Source of the DNA: Acanthosepion esculentum
Taxonomy: Eukaryota; Mollusca; Cephalopoda; Sepiida; Sepiidae
Reading direction: 5' to 3'
DNA: 64,000 nucleotides
NCBI GenBank assembly: GCA_964036315.1
Contig: OZ038480.1
Span: forward strand, 15,236,805 to 15,300,804
Each line of letters starts with the position of its first letter. The stretch's first letter is position 1. The notes under the pieces were generated by a model, which saw only the letters and a list, made by a program, of their open reading frames with translations, was not told where the DNA came from and made no database searches. Below are positions 57,090 to 64,000 of this stretch, one piece after another. Both the position numbers and the translations under genes were made by a program.

Positions 57090-57400
57090 AGTCTCATTCG
57101 TATTACTGATGAAATATCTAGATATAACCGTATGTTATAATCTAATACTTGCTTTCCTCGCACTTATCGCCTGTGGAACTCACTTCCGATATCTTAATTC
57201 CCTGCAACACATTATCTTCAAAAATTTAGATGCTACGTAAATCACTATCTTCTGTCTTTCTGAATCCTGTATTTTTTGGTCCTTTCCCCTCACTAAAGTC
57301 TTCTCGTACTCTTTCACTTCCAGTAAGCATTTGCGTCTTAGTGGCATTAACGCCTTGCTTGGGTTTAAACGACAGGAAAATAATAACAACTGCAATTGAA
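57090..57400 (+). pseudogene. LINE-B 3' end
   Basis: Degraded RYNRMLY ... RLWNS codons, AATTTAGATGCTACGTAAAT, then the family ending GCGTCTTAGTGGCATTAACG, CCTTGCTTGGG. 56773-57090 is AT-rich. An unrecognised ~70-codon frame with DEEIPIDYTFRVLFQC lies at about 56890-57090. Confidence 0.65.
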
Positions 57401-57429
57401 AAGAATTTGTCTAAACTCAATATAAGATT

Positions 57430-58395
57430 CGTTACAACTGCTTTAAATACAAGAATTTTCATTTATACAAAAACAAAAATTAAATACAACTAATTTAAAT
57501 ACAAGAATTTTCATTTATACAAAAACAAAAATTAAATACAACTAATTTAAATACAAGAATTTTCATTTATACAAAAACAAAAATTACATACAGCTACCTT
57601 TAATACAAGAATTTTTATTTGTACAAAAACGAAAATTAAATACAACTACTTTAAATACAAGAATTTACATTTATACAAAAAACAAAAATTACATACAGCT
57701 ACCTAAAATACAATAATTTTCATTTGTAAAAAACAAAAATTAAATGCAACTACTTTAAATACAAGAATTTCCATTTGTACAAAAACAAAAATTAAATACA
57801 ACTACTTTAAATACAAGAATTTTCATTTGTACAAAAACAAAAATTAAATACAACTACTTTAAATACAAGAATTTTCATTTGTACTAAAACAAAAATTAAA
57901 TACAACTACTTTAAATACAAGAATATTCATTTGTACAAAAACAAAATTTAAATACAACTACTTTAAATACAAGAATTTTCATTTATACAAAAATTAAATA
58001 CAACTACTTTAAATACAAGAATTTTCATTTATACAAAAACAAAAATTAAATACAACTACTTTAAATACAAGAATATTCATTTGTACAAAAACAAAAATTA
58101 AATACAACTACTTTAAATACATGAATTTTCATTTATACAAAAACAAAAATTACATACAGCTACCTTCAATACAATAATTTTCATTTATACAAAAACAAAA
58201 ATTAAATACAACTACTTTAAATACAATCATTTTCATTTATGCAAAAACAAAAATTAAATACAACTACTTTAAATACAAGAATTTTCATTTATACAAAAAC
58301 AAAAATTAAATACAACTTCTTTAAATACAAGAATTTTCATTTATACAAAAACAAAAATTAAATACAACTACTTTAAATACAAGAATTTTTTTATT
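57430..58395. repeat. ~52 bp tandem array
   Basis: About 18 units of AAATACAACTACTTTAAATA, CAAGAATTTTCATTTATACA and AAAACAAAAATT. It begins immediately after a LINE-B 3' end and appears to have grown from the adjoining sequence. Substitutions are scattered (for example CATACAGCTACC variants near 57590, 57690, 58150). Confidence 0.95.
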
Positions 58396-58570
58396 ACCCA
58401 AAACAATTGTTGAACTCACAAATACTTTAAATGCACGAACCAGTGTTTTAATTCATCAGGCTATTGTCCTGATGGATAACCCTTGGAACCTTAAAATTAA
58501 TATTCCTATGTTTTGCTTGTTGCTGGCACTGCTGTCAGGCATTCACAGTCGCTTTTCTTTTTTACTGCCG

Positions 58571-58592
58571 CCGCTGCTGCTGCTGCTGCTGA
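58571..58592. repeat. CTG/GCT trinucleotide tract
   Basis: About seven CTG units. 58396-58610 is otherwise unremarkable. Confidence 0.8.
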
Positions 58593-58611
58593 AGCCTTGT
58601 TGTCACATCTA

Positions 58612-59164
58612 CACTCTTGTGCAAATTAATTGAAACAAAACGAATTCCGCTATTATTTATTTTTTTCGTATTTTTCCAATGAAACATGACCCAGTGCACA
58701 TGTTAGTACTTCGTATGTCCATTCCACATTCCTTGCAGATTGACCACATATTCTCGATTGGATATAAATCAGGAGAGTTTCCGAGCCAGTCTATAGTACT
58801 TTGATTTGCTCACTGGTAAGGCTTGCCAGTGTGTTCGTGAAGCGTTACAATTAGTACGCTTCCTTGGAGTAACGACCAATGCAGGCAATTGCTGTAGGAC
58901 AACTAATCAACAGTCAAGACAATAGTGTCTGGGCTTGATAAAAATCTTGTTGCAATCACGGATGACGCAATATTATTCAAGGCCAAACAAATTTCATCAT
59001 ACACCCCGAAAATAGCTTCATATTACTGCACACCACCACAAATGACCAAATCTGAGGAAAAAATAGAAATCGATTACACCCTGTCACTCCAGTGGGTCTA
59101 AAACTGACCGTATGGTGAAAGAAAGGAAACAAAATGGTCGTTTCAATTAATTTGCATGAGGGTG
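58612..59164 (-). mobile_element. Deleted Tc1-like transposon with transposase relic
   Basis: Terminal inverted repeats of about 25 bp (inner part GCAAATTAATTGAAAC) with TA on both sides (58610-58611 and 59165-59166). On the minus strand, 58729-58791 reads DWLGNSPDLYPIENMWSICK, the block with the last catalytic Glu of Tc1/IS630 transposases (canonical WPGNSPDLNPIENLW). At 553 bp it is internally deleted relative to a full Tc1 of about 1.6 kb. Frames elsewhere are broken. Confidence 0.9.
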
Positions 59165-59309
59165 TATTTATTAACGACTCTCATGTGATATTTATTTTTA
59201 TGCTGGGCCTGCTGACAAGGCCCTCATAGCTAGCAGTTTGATTTTCCAGTGTTCTTCTTTATCTAGTATCTATAGACATGGACAGCGGGATGATAACAAT
59301 CTACCACGT

Positions 59310-59455
59310 AGAATAAAAGAGTTCATTTCGACATGACTTGAAGTTTACCCGGATCGACAGACACATGAAGAAAATTGGAAGGCACAACAACTAAAACATT
59401 GGCATTAGAACGAGAAAGATGAATACATTAGTCAGAATGTAAATAACTTTATTTA
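59310..59455 (+). mobile_element. Highly decayed family F copy
   Basis: AAAGAGTTCATTTCGACAT, CACATGAAGAAAATTGGAAGG, ... AAAGATGAATACATTAGTC and AGAATGTAAATAA align with the family F 3' arm in order. Low identity. Confidence 0.5.
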
Positions 59456-59509
59456 TAACTATGTCGGTCTATCTATATATCGCAGTTTATTCACATCTAC
59501 CTATTTATG

Positions 59510-59830
59510 TGTATTCATATCTACCTACCTATCTGTGCTCATATGTATGTATGTTTAAATTTTAATCTTTCTATTTATTCACCGCCGTCTATTTATATCT
59601 GCCTGTCTATTCATAACTATCTATCTGTCTATCTATCTATATCATCATATCTATCTATTTATCTATCACTTTGTCTTTATATCTACCTATCTCAGTATGT
59701 TTATATCTACCTATCTCAGTCTAATCATATCTATCTATTTCAGTCTCTTCATATCTATTTCACTATTTCAGTCTATTCATTATCCATCGATTTCAGTCTT
59801 TTTATATCTATCTATCTATCTATCTATCTA

Positions 59831-59870
<40 letters not shown>

Positions 59871-59998
59871 TCTATCTATCACAGTCAGTTCATATCTCCC
59901 TATCTCAGTCTATTCATATCTATCTATATATCTATCTATTTCAGTCTGTTCTTATCTATCTATTTCAGTCTCTTCATATCTATCAGTGAAATTGCCCA
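59510..59998. repeat. TCTA/CTGT microsatellite cluster
   Basis: Interrupted ATCT, TGTC and TTCA-type repeats. The Ser-Ile-Tyr-Leu frames (59507-59989 and 59697-60218) are translations of the repeat. Confidence 0.9.
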
Positions 59999-60044
59999 CT
60001 TTGTGAAGAATTTTCTCTTAATGGCCGCTGGGTGGCGTTTTTTA

Positions 60045-60100
60045 AAGCAGTATAAAAGGAAGGAGCACAAATCTGTCTATCGCTTCTTTCTCATCCCCAA
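60045..60100 (+). promoter_or_regulatory. TATA-box-like core promoter candidate
   Basis: TATAAAAGGA at 60051-60060, with a pyrimidine-rich start region about 30 bp downstream (CGCTTCTTTCTCATCC, 60081). No coding frame that I trust follows. It may be a remnant of an LTR or other element, or chance. 60100-60578 has no other feature. Confidence 0.25.
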
Positions 60101-60578
60101 CCTCCATAGCGTCTCCTCTCTATCTATCCCTTCTTCCACCCTTGCCGCATACTCATTTTTTGTATTTTTGTTTTTTGTATTTTTTTTTTTTAGTTTTGTT
60201 TCAATCCTTCAGACTTGAGTCATTGTCAATTCTATGTCAGTTGCATTTCCATGCTCATACTTGTTAAATCCACAGTAGACAATGATGACGCCATTGGTTG
60301 ATTCTTCTATCAGTTACATAAGCTTAGTGTCTATGAGTAGGCATATAGATCTTTAAATTGTTAAAGACATTTTGGTGCGATAATTGAGTAGCGATAGACG
60401 GTAATATATTTTTTCACTTACCCATACAAGTGGGTGTCTTTGTCACAAATTTCTTCGTTTAAAATACTTTTTATCTATTTTGAAATCAGATAGTAAAAAA
60501 AATATGAAAAATATTCTGAAAAGTAAAGGAAATGATCAATTTTCTAAGATAATCTTTTCAAGAAAACTCAAACTTTGG

Positions 60579-61121
60579 TCTGGTTTGGTTTGGTTTGGTT
60601 TGGTTTATTTTGTTTTACGGCATATCAACCTCAATGGGTCATTTAATGCCGACAACTTTTTTTCCTAGTAATATTTTTGTTTTGTCAAGAATCTATTTCT
60701 GTTAATATTTTTTTCCTCAAAAATGTATAGCTGGTAATATTATTTTTTCAAAAACGCATAGCTGGTAATATTTTTTCAAAAACGTATAGCTGGTAATAGT
60801 TTTTTTCAAAAACATATTGCTGATAATATTTTTTTTTCGATAATGTATTTCTGGCAATAATTTTTACAAAGTATTTTTGGTATTAAAACCTATTTTTACA
60901 CTTTTATAATGCTTTTTACCTCAGTTTCTGGGTCAACTATTTGCCCATAGCTGGGACCCTAACAGGTGCTACCACCCCGGGTCGGGGTGGACCTGGGAAC
61001 ACCAGCAATTAAGAGGTGGCTCCACGCTCCTCAAAGCCTCCTGATCAGAGGCCTTACTGTTGGACGTAGTTTATCGTCTTACCCTGGACGCGGATGTAGT
61101 TTATCGTCATACCCAGGACGC
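60579..61121 (-). mobile_element. Family R retroposon, copy 7
   Basis: Tail (GGTTT)4, stem-loop GGCATATCAACC ... TTAATGCC, six or seven internal repeats, conserved head (GTCAACTATTTGCCCATAGC, CTAACAGGTGCTACCACC) and two head monomers. It is flanked by 12 bp duplications with one mismatch, CTCAAACTTTGG (60567-60578) and CTCAAACTTGGG (61122-61133). Confidence 0.9.
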
Positions 61122-61139
61122 CTCAAACTTGGGATTTAA

Positions 61140-61925
61140 TTCTTTGCCAAAAATTTTCGTTTCTATGATTTTATTGCTACTTATTTACACCTGTCACAAG
61201 AATAAGAAGAAAGAAAAACAAAGTGTCTTGTGTCCCTTCCTTTTATTCATTGTCACCTAGAAAACAAACAAGGTGGAGTAATTCCAAATATCTATTATTC
61301 ATCGACAGTTGGCTATTACAAATTCTTTGTGAGTCTTTTGAGGTGCAAATCAATCCTTGAATTCATATTTAATCCCGAATGATGCAAGTTGGGAAAAAAC
61401 CCGCGTGGAGGTGTGTCGGTCTACACCAGTGGTTAGCTACCGATTTAATATCGCCCACTAGCAGGCAATAAACACGTTACTAGGTTGCAAAGTCATGTAT
61501 TTGTTTTACTTCCGCCAGACAGCTGCCGTAACAACTGGAAAACCACGACTTTGAGAATATTTATTGAGATCAGAAGACAGAGAGACAGGCGGTTGAGAAG
61601 GTGTGGCAGAGTTGCCAATAAAATGTTTTTACCGTTAGGTCTAGTGAAATCTATATCGTTTTAGCGACAGATAAAAAAAGAAACAATTGATGAATGCATT
61701 TGTTGTGCTAAGTCAGCCAGTTCGCAAAATAAGCGCAGTAATGTGTCGTCAGTGTTGTTTTATAATCGGAATCCTTGGGGATTTCACTTCTTTCATCATC
61801 ATATGCCCTTTCCTGCGTAATCCAGTTGGGGCTGATTGAACGCTGATCCACATCTCTGCAACTGAATACTACTTCATACACATCCATTTATTATATTTTG
61901 ATTGACTGATTAGTCGTTCCATATT
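61140..61925. other. No gene seen
   Basis: Unique-looking sequence, no recognised feature. Confidence 0.45.
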
Positions 61926-61930
61926 TTATA

Positions 61931-62312
61931 CTCCCTCTGTTCCGAAATAGTTGTTCCATAGCCGGAAATCTCATGTGAAATATACTAATTCTTAGTCGAA
62001 TTGTTTGCCGTTTACATTAACAGGTTAGCATTGATGTTCCTCAAGTATTTATATTAGCTTAATCAGGTAGAATAATTTGAAGCACAAATTATATCACTTT
62101 TTCCCCACATTAAAATTGTATTTTCTTTTCAGACCACCCGCTGGCAAGAGATTATGATGGGAGAAGAGAAGCCAATTAGCAGAAACGCTAAACGAAATTT
62201 CAAGAAGCACGAATTGACAAATAATGAACGTAGTGCTGTGTTGCAAGCACTGCTGGAAAGATCCACATATCGTGTCCTGAAGCGTGGTGCAATAAGAAGA
62301 CTCTTCCAGTGA
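61931..62312 (+). mobile_element. Plant-type mariner fragment (5' terminus and DNA-binding exon)
   Basis: Starts at TA (61929-61930) with CTCCCTCTGTTCCGAAATA, a terminus like those of plant mariner/Stowaway elements. About 200 bp later, after a TTTCTTTTCAG acceptor-like site (62122-62132), an ORF (ATG at 62154, stop at 62310-62312, 52 aa) reads KKHELTNNERSAVLQALLER, then STYRVLKRGAI. This matches the N-terminal helix-turn-helix region of plant/oomycete-type mariner transposases (LT..ER..I...LL.RS..G.LKRG). The rest of the transposase is lost. Confidence 0.5.
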
Positions 62313-62324
62313 TTCCATAACTGG

Positions 62325-62930
62325 AGAGCTTGTGTAGCAAACGTTTGTGCTACAACTTGTTGAAAGCCTTTGAGATATCAAATGCTATGGTTCTCGAAAT
62401 ATGTTTAGCGTCAAGAGACTCGCTGATTCTTTGACATACACACACACTCCCGCGCGAGCGCTCACGCACATACACGCATACACATACACATATTCATAAA
62501 CTGTGAAGTGAAAACATACACAAAGAAATTCTTGTTCAACAAAGAGGAAAGATGTCAATGAAAATTCTGTGTGTTTACCAAAGAGCAAACGGAAAGACAT
62601 TTCCAAATCCCAATGAAACTTTGTGGACACAGACAAAACAAAAAAAAATGAAAGAAAAGGAAAATGTAACAGTCGTCTTTGAATAATGGCATTTTGTGTT
62701 CCTGCATCAGGTATCATAAAGAATAACACACTACTAGAATGAGTTGCATGAAAAGATCCAACTCAAGAAATCGACTTTGTAGAATACTGAGGATACCAAC
62801 ACCCTGAAGAATCCGAAATAGTGTTTACACCTCATCCATTTATGCGAATGTTGGTGGAAAGATAATTACCATATTTTATATTGTTGTACATTTCTGTAAA
62901 GGTTTATTTACTGTTATACCATATAGCGAT
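62325..62930. other. Unassigned; weak LINE trace
   Basis: 62290-62400 on the minus strand may carry an RT palm relic of the AF..V......LQLWNHWKSL type, but this is weak. An imperfect CA/GC-rich stretch lies at 62440-62500. Otherwise nothing. Confidence 0.35.
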
Positions 62931-62934
62931 TTTC

Positions 62935-63062
62935 CAAGCGTAGCTTAAATGTGGCACAAGGACGAAATTATGGGACACCCAGTCAGGATCAAACTCAATA
63001 CTTATTTGTAATTGTTTTAGCGAGACAAGCTTGCTAACCATTACACCACCTCGGGGTGCCCT
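62935..63062 (-). mobile_element. tRNA-derived SINE head
   Basis: On the minus strand: GGCACCCCGAGGTGGTGTAA with A-box TGGTGTAATGGTTAGCAAGC, then B-box-like GAGTTTGATCCTGACTGGG. Box spacing is tRNA-like (about 50-60 bp with an AT-rich insertion). The acceptor-like ends do not pair well. It is a SINE or tRNA pseudogene of a different type from families F and S. Confidence 0.6.
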
Positions 63063-63069
63063 ACTGTTA

Positions 63070-64000
63070 TACCATATATCTGAATGTATGTTATGTTGTA
63101 TAATATTACTTTTGATTCGAGTATATGACGCTGGTTCTGGAGGCATGGACGAATAAGCTACAAGTCACATTTGGCAATCATTTAAAATACATATTACTAT
63201 GTATTTTTAAAAAGAAAAAAGGGGAGGTAAGGTTACAGAATGCTAAGGCCAGGGCATGCATGGTCAGCGATTGGCCAGAGTGACTCATGGGTGGGCATTC
63301 TGACAATGGTGAATTGTCTTTGTCTGGATTATGAATATAGGTCCAAAACGGCGCGAACTGAACAGAGGGCCACGAGAATTCTGACGTGTCGTTATGCCTC
63401 CCACACCCAGATTTGCGACCGACTAATATCATTCACGGAGGGACGCTGAGCCAATGTGCGACTTGCGTTCCTGTCACGTCAGTCCTACTACTGCCTCTTA
63501 GAATACAAGCTGCCAGGTTTAGTAAAACGAATAGCAAAAGTCGATGACTCTTTTTGTTGGTACCGTTTTTATTAATAGCGTGGAGATCCCAAGACGACAC
63601 AGAACGCAACACAGCGGCGTGTGTTTTTCGTCCAAATTCCGAGGAGCGTGTTTGGAGCATCCCGTCTGTTATATAATTGCGGCCTTGGAATTTACCTTTC
63701 GCAGTCTACAAACATCTGTTACAGGAATCCAGGTAATCGATGCCGAATAATTTCGACAACCACCGGCCGATAACTGAAACGAATAACCCGGTCGCTCACA
63801 CCACAAAGGGAATTCTTCGGTCACTGTGTTTGATCTAATCGTCGCAAGAAACGAAAGTACACAAGAAAAAGAAGCTGCAAATTTACTTAAAAAATGTGTA
63901 GCAAATTTCTCCTTGAAAATTTTACTGCAAAGTATTTCTCTTTTTCTTCAGTTTATTTCTGAGGACCTTCTTATTTAGCAATATAATTTTATTTACATTA
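63070..64000. other. No gene recognised
   Basis: Higher GC around 63230-63480 and 63560-63800, with overlapping short frames on both strands. None has a family signature. It could hold the edge of a unique region continuing outside the window. Confidence 0.4.

Noticed and set aside
59507..60218. 160-173 codon Ser-Ile-Tyr-Leu ORFs
   Set aside because: Translation of TCTA-type repeats. The tails run into unrelated sequence.

Overview
This is an animal (metazoan) genomic window made almost entirely of transposon remains, satellites and microsatellites. I found no host protein-coding gene that I can support. Evidence for an animal: a 5S rRNA-derived sequence close to animal (mollusc-like) 5S, many decayed LINE ORFs ending in CCHC/C2H2 fingers, mariner, Tc1 and hAT relics, and long TA, ATAG, GGAA and ATT microsatellites in an AT-rich background. 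The LINE proteins and the microsatellite style suggest a lophotrochozoan, perhaps a mollusc. That is inference, not proof.

Layout. 0-13.9 kb: LINE scraps, a tandemly duplicated zinc-finger fragment, a 5S/tRNA chimeric SINE (4.9 kb), a foldback element with a serine/leucine-type tRNA-like core and a nested solo LTR (5.9-7.6 kb), a 1.1 kb copy of an unrecognised retroposon ('family R', 8.1-9.3 kb) and tandem repeats. 13.9-21.4 kb: a satellite of about 103 bp units, whose long ORFs on both strands are artefacts. 21.7-31 kb: LINE and mariner pieces, palindromic elements, two more family R copies and a solo LTR nested in one of them. 31-36.8 kb: AT-rich interspersed repeats, LINE 3' ends and a GGAA tract. 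37-50 kb: mariner relic, foldback elements with a tRNA-like core ('family F'), and two long broken LINEs, each interrupted by a family R copy with 11-12 bp target duplications. 50-64 kb: AT repeats, a hairpin element ('family H'), LINE 3' ends, the inverted second copy of the 5.9 kb element (55.9-56.8 kb), a 52 bp tandem array, a Tc1 relic, another family R copy and a fragment resembling a plant-type mariner.

Names used here: LINE-A (C-terminus reading RISWTERVS), LINE-B (3' end reading LWNSLP), LINE-C (RT box YIND), LINE-D (RT block SGVKQG), LINE-E and LINE-F (single C-terminal fragments). Family R is a non-autonomous retroposon with an AAACC tail and 11-12 bp target duplications. Family F is a foldback with a tRNA-like core and arms carrying CTGAAGA ... 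CGAAAC. Family S is a foldback with a long-variable-arm tRNA-like core. Family H is a coreless hairpin. The most interesting items are families R, F and S, the 5S-tRNA chimera, the plant-type mariner fragment, two solo LTRs with an unusual 3' end, and the satellite with its probable dispersed relative at 27.5 kb.
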